64,000 bases of DNA from assembly GCF_023343835.1 (NCBI RefSeq), contig NC_064434.1:5871505-5935504 (forward strand), read 5' to 3'. Source of the DNA: Lagopus muta. Its lineage: Eukaryota; Chordata; Aves; Galliformes; Phasianidae. Every line of letters begins with the position of its first letter. Position 1 is the stretch's first letter. Below the pieces are notes generated by a model that made no database searches, was not told where the DNA came from, and was given only the letters and a program-made list of their open reading frames with translations. Positions 1 to 12,600 of the stretch are shown here, piece by piece. Made by a program: the position numbers and the translations under genes.

Positions 1-327
1 TAGAGCTGTAAGAAGGAAGGAGGCAAACTCTTTGGCAGGGTCTGTTGTGATAGGACAAGGAGAAATAATTTCAAACTAAGAGAGAGGAGATATAGCCTGG
101 ATATAAGGAAAATGTTTTGTTGTTTTTTAATCTTTCACTAAGGGTTGTGAAGCACTGAAATGGATTGCCCAGAGAGGTGGTGGCTGCCCTGTCCCTGCAG
201 ACAGCCAAGGTCAGGCTGGACAGGACTGTGAGCACCTGATGGATCTGTAGCTGTCCCTGTTCACTGCAGGAGACTTGGACCAGGTGGCCTTTAAAGGTTC
301 CTTCCAACTGAAACGATTCTGTGACAT
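1..327 (+). mobile_element. CR1 LINE 3' fragment
   Basis: Contains the CR1 blocks GATAGGACAAGG, TGCCCAGAGAGGTGGT and TTCCTTCCAACTGAAACGATT. Truncated by the window edge; lies in ESCO2 intron sequence. Confidence 0.85.
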
Positions 328-1507
328 ATCTGGGGTTGCCCCAACCCAAATCCAGCTTCTCATATTTCAAATTCTTGAAAATTTTATCATGAAGTGGAAA
401 TAAGGTAGTTTTGAAATGCTCTGGAATTAGTCGATATTTATGACTTAATAGCACTTTATATTGTTCTGAGAGCTTTCAACTGATACGTAGGGAAGCTGAA
501 ACTGATCTTCCATCTAAAGCACAATCAGTGCAGAACTAGAAACAAGAAAAAGGTGTCACAGTAAGCTGGTGCTTTGCAGAGCCACGTTGGTGGTTGCATT
601 GCTGTGTGCCAGAGCTATTACTGCTTTTTAATAAGCGTATCTTATTTTGGCAGTCACCTTTGTCAAATGTGTGACGTTCACACACAACCCTAATGAGGTC
701 CCAAAACCAATGGAAACCTGAAAAAAAAATGATGGCTTAGGAACCTAAGAAATAAAACTCTGATGTTTACATTTATTTGTGATAGTTTCAGTCTTTTCCA
801 GTTTATAAAAGTGTGCAAATGATCATAGAAGCATTGGCTGTCTGGAGTTGGCTGGCAGTGCTGGACCTGCTGCACCCCAGGGGCACTTTTAGTCCCCAGG
901 AGTTCCTTTCTTACATATATCTTACAAGTATATCTGTTCCCACTAATGTAGCCACTGGCTGTGGACACAAAGCTGAGCTTACATCCCACAGAACAGGCTG
1001 GTCCTCTCCCTTTGTTACTTTGTCACAGCAGAACAGGTTTCTCTCATGCTCCTCTTGTCCTTCACCCACAAAAATATTTCGGGGAGGAGGCCAGGGTGAA
1101 GTTTTTCTTCTGAATTGGACGGACAAATTCCTGAGATAGTGAGATTTTTTCCTCACTAAATATTTACAGCAAGCAAATATGTTACAGCTGAATGTGTCCT
1201 TTGTGTAAAGTGGATCCCCTTTGGGCCCTTGGTGCAGCGCCGACAGAGTTTTAGCCTCAGAAATACATCGGTGTGAGAATTCAGTGCATGCCTTTCAGAA
1301 CCTGCTGTGAAATACTGTGGGGTTTTTGCTTCCCCCCCTCTGAAAGCAGAAAACAAAATGGCTGTTGACAGCCTTGGGTCTGTGTTTGTTAAAGGGCATC
1401 TGGTGGTGCAGGCAGCTAGACTGAGTGGACTTGGAGCGTTACTTAAGCACAAGAATACCTGAAAAGCTGTCAATATGTGACGTCTTGCTTTGTTGTTGTT
1501 TTCATAG
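328..1507 (+). other. ESCO2 intron, no recognised gene
   Basis: AT-rich intronic sequence. No exon compatible with the ESCO2 start was seen on either strand; the short ORFs look random. Confidence 0.6.
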
Positions 1508-2441
1508 TGCCTTTGAGACTCCTGTGAAAAGAAGGGTGCTGGATTTTGCTGAAAGCCTCAAGAAATCAAGAGCTCGCTGGTTTTCTTCTCAGATCAAATG
1601 GTCACCTGGCTCCAGCGATGAGGAAAGTGGAGCTGTTTCTGTGAAGCCAGCACCACTGAGGAGGTTGGATGTGTCCCCACTGCAGGCTGCCAGCATCCCC
1701 ACTGCTGCACGCACGGAGTTTTCTTCCCAGTTATCCCCTAAGCCTGCTGCCTCATACCAGCCCATCGTGCCCGTGATGTCTTTTTATAGCAAGGAAAAGC
1801 AATACCTTACTATTCTAGAGAGGAAACAGCTGAGTGAGAATGGAGCTTTTGGGGACAGGGGCAGTTGTAAGAGTCCCCTGGCTGCCAGCAGGACTGAGAA
1901 AGTTAATGTGAATGTCAGCAGGAACACGAATTCGAAGCCAGCCAGGCCTGCAGCTGGTTCCAAGCATGGCAAAACTGCCCCCAAAGCCCTTAAGAAGCTG
2001 AAAGCAGATGCACCCCCTAAAAAACCTAGTGTGGGGAAAGAGAATACTCCTTGTCTAATTAAGAAGAAGATGGATTCACCCTTCAGAGTCCTCAGCATGA
2101 CAGTGAAACCGGCTCTGAGGCTTCAGTCGGGAGCAGCATTCTTTTCTGCCGGCAAGAAGTCGCACTCTAAGAAACCACCCTTAGACCTTAAGCCTCTCCA
2201 GACTCCCCCCAGGTCTCATTCAGCCGATGCCAACAAAAGCCTCGAGGCAGACAGTGCACAGAGAAGTACTTCTGTGCCTCAGAAGAGAGAAAACAACAAC
2301 AGAGAGAACTTTCCAAGTTGTGTAAATCAAGAGAGAAATACTGCACATGAAGGAAAGGCGTCTCTGCAGCAAAGTGCAGGCAGCACTGTTGTTGCTTCTC
2401 ATCCTCCTGAGACTGCAGAGTGCAGCCATGCAGGGAGCACG
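1508..2441 (+). CDS. ESCO2: ESCO2 large N-terminal exon
   Basis: This exon of 311 codons starts after a pyrimidine-rich AG and ends at a GTGAGT donor. It is Lys/Ser/Pro rich and poorly conserved, as expected for the ESCO2 regulatory N-terminus. Two islands stand out: [16 protein letters not shown], and [16 protein letters not shown], which resembles the GGAAFF box of mammalian ESCO2 (family knowledge). An open frame continues upstream of the acceptor, but that stretch is intronic. Confidence 0.93.
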
Positions 2442-5400
2442 GTGAGTAGAGGTGCCAGCAGGGTTCAGGTGACATAAACTGAGTTTGCTGGGTCTCACGC
2501 ATGCTCCGGTTACTCAGCCCAGGTGTTCATTTGGATTTGACTTAAAAAGAACCTGTGCAGGTTTGTTTGTATGTTATGAAGGCATAAAGCAGTGGTAAAA
2601 CTCCAGTTTGTTGTCATCCCTGTGTGCTGCAGTGAAATACTCTATTTAGGGTGGCTGAGAGGAAAGCTGCCTGTGCAGTGTTTGTGCTGACAGCAATCTG
2701 AGTCATCGTGATAGGATCATAGAAAGGCCTGGGTTGCAAAGGACCACAGTTCCAGTCCCCTGCTGTGTGCAGGTCACCAACCAGCAGCCCAGGCTGCCCA
2801 GAGCCACATCCAGCCTGGCCTTGAATGCCTGCAGGGATGGGGCATCCACAGCCTCCTTGGGCAACCTGTTCCAGTGCCTCACCACCCTCTGGGGGAAAAA
2901 CTTCCTCCTAAGATCCAACCTAAACCTCCCCTGTCTCAGTTTAAAACCATTCCCCCTTGTTATTTCTGCGTGTGTTTGGTGAGGAGCAAAGCTGACAAAG
3001 AACTACACAGGTGATAGGTGGGAAAGGTAAGGGTAGCAGTGGAATGCAGTAAATATGAAATCAGAACAGGGAGTCACAGACCTCCATTACACTTAGTGTC
3101 ACATCTGTGTTGCTGCATTCTGGCATCTAAAATGCTTGGAGGTGGGAAAGGCTGCTGGGGTTCTACTGCAGTGTTTAATAGCAGGCACCAGAAGGAAGCA
3201 GAGAACAAGATGGGAAGCTGGTTTTATAGGGCTAATGTGCTTTATTGAACCAATGCATGATTATAAAGAACAGTTTATTGCCTGCTTTGTTCACCTGCAC
3301 TGTATTAGTGTGTTTCTCACACACCAATCTTAATTGTCAATATGTTTTTACTAGCTAGCACTACTAAAACACAAGTGTTAGCTTGCACAATCCAATCTTG
3401 CACATGCAGTTAATATATAACTTTCTAAAGCATTTCACACTGCTGTAATTGCATTTTTTAATGGCTGAGCTGTTTCTCAGAGGTTAATCAGAAGTACGTA
3501 GCATTGGAAAAAGAAACTTGGTGACTTTGTTATTGCAAAATGAGCACAGGGAGAGTTTGGCCTTGATCTGGTTTCACATTGTACAGTCTGGTGACCCTGA
3601 GGAGATGGGGAATAACATAGTCATGTTATGACAAGGGCAGAGCTGGAGGCAGCAGTTGGTTTGGCAGACTTTGATTTTAATAGAATGCTTGCAGGAAGCT
3701 TCCAAAAACTGTTAAGACACATAGATATAAGCAGAAAGTGAAGCTGAGTCCCAGGCATGCTAAGCTGATGGTACAAAGCACAAAACAAAGCACAAAACAA
3801 ATGCAGTGATGAGTGAATCAAACTGTATACAGCATCAATTAATGCTTCTTCAGGAAGGGAGCCTGCACTGTGTGTGGTTCTGTAACTGCTATCTGAGAGC
3901 TGGGGAGTTTTTGCCCTAAAAGATTGTCTTAATTTACAGGATGGTGGTGAGATTAGTTCTTCCACAACATGCCAGTCAGATGATTGCATTCCTTCCAGCC
4001 AGTCTCCACACGAAGGGAGTAAGAAGGGTAAGTTGAATTCTGTGCATCTCGGTCTTCTCGTGCACTCAGTGTGCACAGTACACAGGCACTGCATCTGGGA
4101 GATGCTTCTGCTTTCAAGGAGGTGGTAACTCAAGGGTTTGACAGCAGCTGCTGCCCAGAGAGTCGACACCTCTCCATACTTTTGCCCCTGCTTATTGTTA
4201 AGTGGAGCAGTTTCCCTTCTATCCTTACTTTGGAGTATTTTTTTCCAACCCTTTTCAATGCAAGAATGCTTTTTAATTTCAATTCTTACATGTGCCTGTC
4301 TGCTAGCTGAATATCCACAAGGCTGTATGCATGAAGTTTGTGCCTGATGGTGACCGAGGAAACTCCCTTCTGCACTTCTTTAGGCAGTGAATTACTGCCA
4401 ATAGTGGTTTGAATGTGATTTAACTGAGTGTTCCTTTTCTGAAGTGTGCAAGTTGGAGTGTCCTTTGTATCTTAGTGATGTGAATGATCTGCTCACAAGT
4501 TGTTCTTTCCTAGTTTGTCACCTGGATTTCACATTTCCTCACCTAGCAGCAGGCACTGCCAAGTCTTCCTCTTGCTCTTATTGAATGCTTTCTTGGCCCT
4601 CTAAGATCTCACATTTCTAACAAGTCTGGGGCTTTGTATCATTTACTGGAGCCTTCCTTACCTCTTCTGATAATAACAAGAACCATTTTATTGTGTCCTG
4701 TTCCTAGAAACAGCATGTTTGTCTTCTCATTGTGTTCTTTGGAGGCTGTCAGTGCTGCTTTTCTGCCTGTGCACTTCCTCATGTTTCTGTAATTGCTGAG
4801 GAGTCTCCATCCTTCAGCAAATGCAGTCAAAAATCATGAAAGCAGCAAACAGTTGAGCACTTGAATTATTTATGCTTGATGGAAAACACTCCTAAGCAAT
4901 AATTCACTTAGACTTACTGTGATCTATGCTGCATTATCCTAAAACTTGCAGATTGTGTGCTGTAACTTATGGTAAGACTTCCCAACTTCTTCTGTTTCCA
5001 TGTATCAACGTGTTCTGTGACTAAAAAATGGCTGCAAGCCACTATAATGTCACTTATCTTTTCCAGCATCTTCGAATGCCCTTGTCTACCCCATATTCAG
5101 TGGGCCCCCTACCAGCAAGAAGAGGTATGTTCATCTTTGCTGTCTATCAGGAGTGTCATATTGACAGAATAATTGTTAAAATATGCATGTAATCATTCTA
5201 AAAGCCCAAGTTCAGCCTTCTGTCTTGGTGCAGGGCAACAAGAGAGGTAATCCTTGTTGGCTCTGGGAAGCAGCTGCTTCAGAGGTGAACCTGTCGTTAG
5301 CTGCTTCTCTCAGGTGCTTGTGGCTGATAAGCTGTCATGCAGCAGCACTCAAACTTCTGCCCTTTTGATCCAGGTGCAAAAGACAAGACAGAAGTTGTAA

Positions 5401-8400
5401 CAGAGATGGGTGAGGATTAATTAACAGAAGCATCTGCTTCTCTTCTCCTTTCCCACCTGAGTGGATCTTTCAGAATTGTATTTGGCTGTGTTTCATGTTT
5501 AGTGGGATGTAAATAGAGCACGAGCATGTTGAGGTTTGCTTTTGGATTCTGTAAGATGCATGATCTCTTTGCTAAATGACTTCCAGCCTCTGTGCTTCTC
5601 TCTGTACTGCTATGATGCTGATGTTTGTGCTTCTGATTAGTTTATTTCCTTAATTAATTTCTGCCCTACTCCAAGACTTCCAATGGAAAAAGATTTCCCA
5701 TGCAAGAAAAGCTGCTGGTCCCCCTCCCACACTGAATCAACTCTTTGATATGTTTTGTTAACAGTCAAAACATTCTGAGCCTAGTTTATTGTGGACATTA
5801 ACACACACACAGCCCCCAGTGCTTGAAATCATTTCAAATTGAGCCAAAACAAACCTTCCAAAACTTGTTGAGCTATGGTAGTGCTTTGCCACAGAGGAGT
5901 GTTGAAAGCGAGATCTGATTGCAATATTTGCTTTGCTTCCTCATGTGGCTTTTCACATACCTTCCGTGGTGCAAGTGGAACCCTGGAATATGTGCAAAGC
6001 CTGGTGTTTGTGATTAACTGCACATCAGCCTTGGATCTGCTGTTGTCTCTTGGGAAGCTGATGAACACAAGCTTTTCCTATGTGAAGTTTCTGCTTTGGA
6101 AGTTCTCCTTAGCAGCTGAATCTATAAAATGGTTGGGTGTATCTGAGTTCCGTGTTCACTGCATGACACTAAGAGTTTCCCACTTGGAGATTGCTTAAGA
6201 AACTCCACGCTGTGGAAGTCTGAAGGAAAACTGTGCAGTTAATAACAAGTTGCAGTGGGTCTCAGCTAAAGTTTCTCCATCTAGATCAAAACCCATAGGT
6301 AATTGGAGATCAATCTTTTTTTCTCCTTGAGAGGGAAGCGTTGCTGATGCTGCGTGTGATTCATAGTCAGCTTTCTTCAGCACAGGAATACCTGAAGCTG
6401 TGTAAGATAATCTCAGATGACGATGCCACTCCTGCTGAGATGGCAGAAGAGGACCCTCGTCCTTGCTTTGTGTCACAGTGTGCCCAAATCCAGCTTGGAT
6501 CAGGTGTCCTGAGCTGCACACACTGAGCCCTCACACCTGGGCTCACCGAGTTGTGCATTGAGACATGAGTTCCCTCTGCCAGCTGCACTTATAATCACAG
6601 GCATTTGGGGCTGCATCCCTTTCTGCTCATCACCCTGAGCCCTGCTGGGGATGTTACAAACCCACCAAGCTCCACAGGGCAGCCTGGTGCTCTCCACTCA
6701 CATCTTTGGCATGGAGTTTCTGATTCAGCATTGTTCTGCTGCTGGAGTGCTGAGTTCACCATCCAAGGGCTTTGTGACAGTGCTCAGCTGCTGCAGCCCT
6801 CTGCCAGGACTGTGGGTTTGGTGTGCTTTGCCCCAGAGAAGGAGGTACAGTTTTGGAGACTTGGAGTGTGGCAGTGAACTCTTCCTTCACGGCTGCATTA
6901 AGGAGGGCTTCTCTTCAAGCATGTTTTTAAAAGCATGATTACAGCCATAAGTTTATGTATCAACTTAGTAGGAATATATCAAAGGGACTCTTTAGGGGAT
7001 GTTTTGTTTCTTTGGATCCTGGACTTGGTGAAGTTTCCAGCACTGAGCAGCTTGCTGAGTCTGTGTGTGACTGCCTAGCTCCAAGTAAGCCATGGTTTGA
7101 GGCTGGAGCACTGGGCTTGGGCATGTATTTCTTCACCTCCAGTTCTCATGCTTCATGGACCTGGCCCTGTCTCCTCTGTTGTATCCCTTTGGCTGGGACT
7201 GCTGAGTTCCAGCTAGTGGCAGTGTCCCAGTCTCCTGGAGATAGGATGGCTGTGCAAGTGAGAGAGTGCTCAATCATGGGCTTGGTAGCTGTGCAGTTCC
7301 TGTTCTGCCTTGAGCCCTCCCCACTCTCCAAAGAGCAGCTGGCAACACAGCTGTCAGCAACCTTTGCTGTATGTCAGTTTTGGGGTGTTCTCTTATAAAA
7401 GTCACAATCTTGCCCTGGGTGTCTGATGTGTGAAGCTAACCTTTGTGTTAACCTTTGACCAACTGACATCTTTCTGAAATGATTTTCAGGGCGCTGGATG
7501 AACTGAGTTCTCCATTTGGGTCCAGTCCACCTGCAAAAATGCCTCACGGTGTGCAGAAAAGCAAGAAAGCGAGAGAACTCTGCAAGCAGTCCAACGATCA
7601 GATGATCATTGTAAGGATGCTGGGTCCTTGGGGTGGCTCGTGGCACAGTGACAAGGAAATAAGACATGTCTTGAGGCTAAGCAATAAGCAGATTTCCTTA
7701 CATGTAAGCCTCAAACAAACCACACTGTGACAACTGTAACAGCAAATGGCACTCAAGGCAGCGTGGAAATGTATAAGCAGGGGCTGTGAACACAGAGCTG
7801 TGAAGCACATCTGCCTTCCTGCTGCTGCTGCCCTTCAGGGTGAAGCACTGATCTGATTGCTGGGTGGTTACACAGAAGAGAGAAACCCAGATGAGAGCAG
7901 CAGTATGAAGACAGCTGCAGCATTTACCCTGCACTCGTTGTTCTGAGTGTGGCTGACTTGTGGGCCACAAGCTCCAGCCCAGCCAGTGTACAGCTCTGCT
8001 TGGGGCCATGATGGAGAAGGGGTGGATAGCAGGTGCTGAGGGACAAGGGCAGCCCACACTGAGAGGGCACAGGGAAGGGCAAACAGCCTGTGCAGGAAAA
8101 TAGGACGTGTTCTAAACAAATGGGCCTTCATTTCTTGTCACCACTTAGACATCAACTTGCTGTTTATAGAATCATAGAATGGGTCAAAAAGGACCTCAAA
8201 GATTGATACTAGTTGATTGATGATCTAATTGAAACTAGATGATCATTATAGTCCTTTTCAACCTTGGCCATTCTATGATCCAGTTCCAACCCCCTGTTGT
8301 GTGCAGGTCGCCAACCAGCAGCCCAGGCTGCCCAGAGCCACATCCAGCCTGGCCTTGAATGCCTGCAGGGATGGGGCATCCACAGCCTCCTTGGGCAACC

Positions 8401-11400
8401 TGTGCCAGTGCCTCACCACCCTCTGAATGAAAAACTTCCTCCTAAGATCCAACCTAAACCTCCTGTGTCAGTTTAAAACCATTCCCCCTTGTCCTATCAG
8501 TATCTACCCTCATAATCTGCCATTCTCCCTCCTGTTTATATGGTCCCTTCAGGTATTGAAAGTCCTTGCACAGCTGACATGCAGTTCCTTCTCCCTGTGT
8601 CCTGACAGAGCTATGAAAAAAGTTTTTTAATTATTATTATTTTTTTTATTTTAGGTGACTGGCAAAAAAGGGCTGTATGGTTTTCCTTTGGTTTTGTGGT
8701 GTTCTTGTACATTGTTTGCTCAGCATGTTGCTGACCCATCTGTTTCAAGGCTTGTTCCAAATAATGCATTCTTTGTATAACAACTTCATGCTAGGTAGTC
8801 TTGAATATTCTACGAATAAGCAAAAGCTCGTGCTCCTCCTCAAAAATCCAAATGTAATCAAAATATTTTAATCTTTGATTATTGTTGCTATAACAAATTC
8901 TTAACCTCATTCCTTTAAACTAAATGTGGTTTCGACCTTCAGAGCACGTGTCATTCATGCTTAACCAGCTCTGTTTCTCACTAGGATGCAGGACAGAAGC
9001 ATTTTGGTACCGTTGCCTGCAAGTCATGTGGCATGATCTACACAGCTGCCAGCCCTGAGGACGAAGCCCAACACATCCAGTACCACGAGAGATTCCTCGA
9101 GTGCCTCAGATATGTGGTAAGGCTTCAGCTGCATTCACATCTCTGAAGGACACAGGAGAATCCTAGAATGTTGGAAGAGAGCCTAAAGATCGTTTAGTTC
9201 CAACCCCTGGTTGCCCCCCACCAGCCCAGGGCCCACCCATGGCCTTGTGCATCTCCAGAGATGGGGCACCCACAGCTCTTTGGGCTGCTGTGCCCGGGCC
9301 TCACTGCCCTCTAAGTAAAGAGGAAGCAGCACATATCATCCAGGTATTAAGTTGAGACAGCTGCAGGCTGTTTTGTCAGCCAGATGGGAGGTTAAAGTGT
9401 AAGTAGCGTGCAGTGCCAGCAACTGTGTTCATCAGTTTGATGAATGTGATTTGACTTTATTCCTGAAAGCTGAGGTGGTTCAAATTACAGCTACATCTGC
9501 CAGAGTCTTCACTGAATCACTTCCTCTCTTGCTAAACCACTGACTTGTTTTTTTTTCTCCCCCTCTCTGTGGCAGTGTTGGAAGAAAGAACGGGTTGTGG
9601 CAGAGTTCTGGGATGGGAAAATCGTATTGATTCTTCCAGATGACCCAAAATACGCAGTCAAGAAGGTACATGTTTGTTTATTTTGGGGTTTGTATTGTAG
9701 ATTAGTTTTTTCATGGCTCAGATCCCTGAATGCCTCAGTTCACACAGTCATACATCGCTTGGAATGCAGAAGGCCTACAGGAGGGCAGAGCAGGGTCGCT
9801 GTATCACATAATGGCTGCTTTTGGAAGGGACCTTACAGACCCCTAGGTGCCCCCAGCAGCTCAGGCTGTGCAGAGCCCATCTGTGGCCTTGGGCACCTCT
9901 AAGGATGGGGCACACAGCTTCCATGGGTCGTGGCAGCTTGCATTTCTACAGTGCAGGCTGCTGTGGTCGCTCATCCTGACTCTGCTCTCCATGCTGAAGG
10001 TCTTGTTCTTAAACATTCAATACAACGTGTTGAAGGATTCAGGTGAGAGGTGAGTGTGCTCTGAGGGAGATACAGAGATGAGAATGCTAGTGAGAGCCTG
10101 TTCTTTTTTTTTTTGTCTTTTTAATATAACAAAACAAAAAAATCCTGCCAGATTAGCTGTGTGTACAGTGAGAGCCACTGGTGTCAGGTAAAGCTGCAGA
10201 GTGCTTCAGGGCTGCTTCATGAATCCTGGCCTTGTGTAAGCATGGGATTATTTGGGGGAAATGAGTTTCATAGAATCATAGAATGGCCTGGATTGAAAAG
10301 GACCACAATGCTCATCCAGTTCCAACCCCCTGCTGTGTGCAGGTCACCAACCAGCAGCCCAGGCTGCCCAGAGCCACATCCAGCCTGGCCTTGAATGCCT
10401 GCAGGGATGGGGCATCCACAGCCTCCTTTCATTCCTGACAGGTTCATGCTGAGCTGAAGAATGCTGGTACCTAATGCACCCCTCCTTTTGTTTCAGGCAG
10501 AAGACGTGCGAGAGATTGTAGATAATGAGCTGGGCTTCAAGCAAGTTGCCTTGAGTTGCCCAGCCAAGACTAAAACCTACTTGTTTGTGTCCAACGAGAA
10601 GATGATTGTTGGGTGCCTGGTGGCTGAATCAATTAAGCAGGTGTGTGTTAATTGTGTGAAGAGAGGGGGAAACTGCAGGCTGGTAACTGGGGCTCTTGGT
10701 GTGTTTTGGAAATGTTAACTTTCAAAGGAGGAGGAAGGGTAAAATTAAGAAGAGGAAGAGTAAAATTAAAGAAAAGCTTGTGCTTTTGTCAGCTGGTGAT
10801 GTTGCTAGCAGGAGTTGGGTTTGCACAGCTGGTGCTTGAGCAAGCTTGCACATGGTTTAGGAGCTGGTCTGCCCTGTAACATCATAGAATGGCTGGGGTT
10901 GAAAAGGACCGCAGTGATCATCTGGTCTCAACACCCCTGCTGTGTGCAGGGTCGCCAACCAGCAGACCGGGCTGCCAGTAAAAGGCAGCAGGAAGTTCAG
11001 CTGGCATTACTTGGTGGCTCTGTGTCCCTGAGAGGAACAGCTCAATGCTTCCACTCATCTCTGCAGGCTTTCCGGGTGCTGTGTGAGCCCAGCACGACTC
11101 AGAGCCCTGGGCAGGATGCCCTGCAGCAGCAGCGGGCATGGCGCTGCTCCACGGAGCCGGAGCCTGCAGTGTGTGGGGTCAGCAGGATCTGGGTGTTCGG
11201 CCTCGCACGCAGGAGGGGCATCGCACGGCGCCTGGTGGACGTGGTCAGGTATGGAGCTGAGGAGGGGTGGGAACTGGGAGAGGGAGGAAGGGATTGCAGA
11301 GAATCACGAGAGGCTTTGTCCTGCGGTTAGTTTGGCCCTGAGGAGGCTGAGAAGAGGCCTCGTGGCAGCCTGTAGCTTCCTCCAATGATAGGATCCAAAG

Positions 11401-12600
11401 GAACGGCGTAGAGCTGCATCAGGGGAGGGTGAGGTGGGGGTTAGGGAAAGGTTCTGCCCCAGAGAGCAGTGGGCATGGAGCAGCTCCCCAGGGCAGTGGG
11501 CACAGCCCCAGTTTTGGAGCTCAGGGTGTGTTGGGACACCACTCTCAGCTATAAGGTTTGGGTGTGGAGCCAGGGGTTGGACCCGGTGATCCTTGGGAGT
11601 CCCTTCCAACTCAAGGTATTCTGTGGTTCATTCGTGTGTACAGACACATCTGCAATCCCATCTTCATGGTGGAGGGCTACTAAGTGGGCAGGTAGTCTGT
11701 TATGTAGTACTTAAATGATGTGTATCTGAAATCTCAAAGGTGAGCCGAGCTGTTATGGCTGAGTATAACTGGAACACACAGCTACGAGGACTGGAATTTC
11801 CAAGGGAAACTCTGCTTGTTAGGAAAGAGTATTTTTAATGTTATTTTACTGGACAAATTGGGCCCAAACACCAAGTCTTTTCCAGGCAGGAAATTCTGAA
11901 CTTTTCTAGTGTGTTTGGTTCAAGAGAAACATGAAGGAGGACTTGAAGGAAAAAAAAAAGTAAAACAACAAGGAAGCATCCCCTCAATCTGTTCCTAGGG
12001 TCTGCCTCCAGGCTCAGCTTGGCCCATGAACCTGTAGTCATATGTAAGCATTAATACATAATATATACCCACTGTATGCATAATATAAATGTGCACAGGA
12101 TGGATATGCATACATCTGTATTTATACATATATATCAACCTACTCCACTATAGTTTGAGTTCAGCATTCTGAAAGTCCATCACTCGGTGCTCATTTCCCA
12201 CTCCCTCTGTGGGCAGTGCTGCCCTGAGCCATGGGGACCTCAGTGGTCTGGATTCAGTATAATGGTCTCCTGGTTCCTAATTAAACCACGCTCCAGGAGG
12301 GCAAAGTGGCATCAGCACTGTCCTCTGCTGTTTGAAAGCAGAGCTTCATAAGGGAGGGTCTCCCACTCTATTTTGGTTCTGTATCAGCTCCCTGCAGAGG
12401 GGGGCTGGGGTGATGCTCCCCTGGCTCACAGCGTGGCTCTGACAGCTCTCTTCTCCCCCAGGAGCACATTCATGTATGGCAGCTACCTGAGCACTGAGGA
12501 AATTGCCTTCTCTGACCCCACACCAGATGGCAAACAGTTTGCAACCAAATACTGCCAAACACCCACCTTCCTCGTCTACAACTTTGTTTATGGCAACTGA
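1508..12600 (+). CDS. ESCO2: ESCO2, cohesin (SMC3) N-acetyltransferase, 5' partial
   Basis: Nine exons join in frame: 1508-2441, 3940-4027, 5067-5124, 7490-7610, 8985-9116, 9576-9665, 10497-10640, 11067-11248, 12462-12600. They give 628 visible residues plus stop; the start-codon exon lies before the window. The protein acetylates SMC3 in S phase to establish sister-chromatid cohesion in the nucleus. The order is a basic, disordered N-terminal region, a CxxC...HxxxH zinc finger (visible Cys412, Cys415, His430, His434), then the GNAT-like acetyltransferase ending in FSDPTPDGK and LVYNF blocks typical of the Eco1/ESCO family. Every intron has GT-AG ends and phases agree. The N-terminal box [16 protein letters not shown] resembles the conserved ESCO2 box as I recall it. 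ESCO1 is the alternative, but the short N-terminus and the PBK neighbour favour ESCO2. Confidence 0.96.
2712..2964 (-). mobile_element. CR1 LINE 3' fragment
   Basis: Starts at the reverse-complement 3' terminus (GATCATAGAAAGGCCTGGG) and runs through CCAGGCTGCCCAGAGCCACA to the CCTCACCACCCTCTGGGG block. ESCO2 intron. Confidence 0.9.
5125..7489 (+). other. ESCO2 intron of 2.4 kb, no feature
   Basis: Between the [11 protein letters not shown] exon and the ALDELSS exon. Low-complexity patches only; no CR1 end or exon recognised. Confidence 0.6.
8166..8565 (-). mobile_element. CR1 LINE fragment interrupted by an opposite-strand CR1 end
   Basis: A minus-strand CR1 terminus at 8167-8215 is followed by a plus-strand terminus (8230-8279, ending GGCCATTCTATGAT). 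The minus-strand element then resumes and continues to about 8565. Confidence 0.8.
8985..9116 (+). CDS. ESCO2: ESCO2 zinc-finger exon
   Basis: This 44-codon exon encodes the C2H2 finger [20 protein letters not shown] followed by QYH. It begins with the DAGQKHFG block that opens the conserved catalytic half of ESCO proteins, and both splice phases are 0. In Eco1/ESCO enzymes this finger is needed for acetyltransferase activity. Confidence 0.95.
9158..9320 (-). mobile_element. CR1 LINE 3' fragment
   Basis: GAATCCTAGAATGTTGGAAG start, then CCAGCCCAGGGCCCACCCATGG; ESCO2 intron after the zinc-finger exon. Confidence 0.75.
9800..9930 (-). mobile_element. CR1 LINE 3' fragment, diverged
   Basis: Reads CACATAATGGCTGCTTTTGG then CAGCTCAGGCTGTGCAGAGC and GGCCTTGGGCACCTCT; a worn CR1 end. 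Confidence 0.7.
10269..10428 (-). mobile_element. CR1 LINE 3' fragment
   Basis: Two copies of the 8-bp terminal repeat (CATAGAAT) followed by the GGCCTGGATTGAAAAGGACC block. It resembles the 2712 copy closely. Confidence 0.9.
10879..10975 (-). mobile_element. CR1 LINE 3' fragment
   Basis: Short copy beginning ATCATAGAATGGCTGGGG, about 90 bases upstream of the acetyl-CoA exon acceptor of ESCO2. Confidence 0.85.
11067..11248 (+). CDS. ESCO2: ESCO2 acetyl-CoA-binding exon
   Basis: It encodes [20 protein letters not shown], the GNAT core strand and the R/Q-x-x-G-x-A-type acetyl-CoA loop, then RRLVD. It ends in phase 2 and joins the last exon as [13 protein letters not shown]. Confidence 0.95.
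11330..11633 (+). mobile_element. CR1 LINE 3' region
   Basis: Has GATAGGATCCAAAGGAACGG, GGTTAGGGAAAGG, the conserved CAGTGGGCATGGAGCAGCTC block and a terminus TATTCTGTGG. Confidence 0.8.
12040..12150. repeat. AT-rich TA/ATAC tract
   Basis: Alternating purine-pyrimidine AT-rich sequence with ATATATAC and ATACATATATAT runs in the last ESCO2 intron. Confidence 0.6.
12462..12600 (+). CDS. ESCO2: ESCO2 terminal exon
   Basis: The last 45 residues contain [20 protein letters not shown] and [10 protein letters not shown] before TGA. This is the signature C-terminus of ESCO1/2, including the catalytic-region acidic residues. Confidence 0.96.

Noticed and set aside
328-1507. Search for the ESCO2 start-codon exon
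   Set aside because: No Met-started exon with ESCO2-like sequence and a phase-2 donor was found; it presumably lies upstream.
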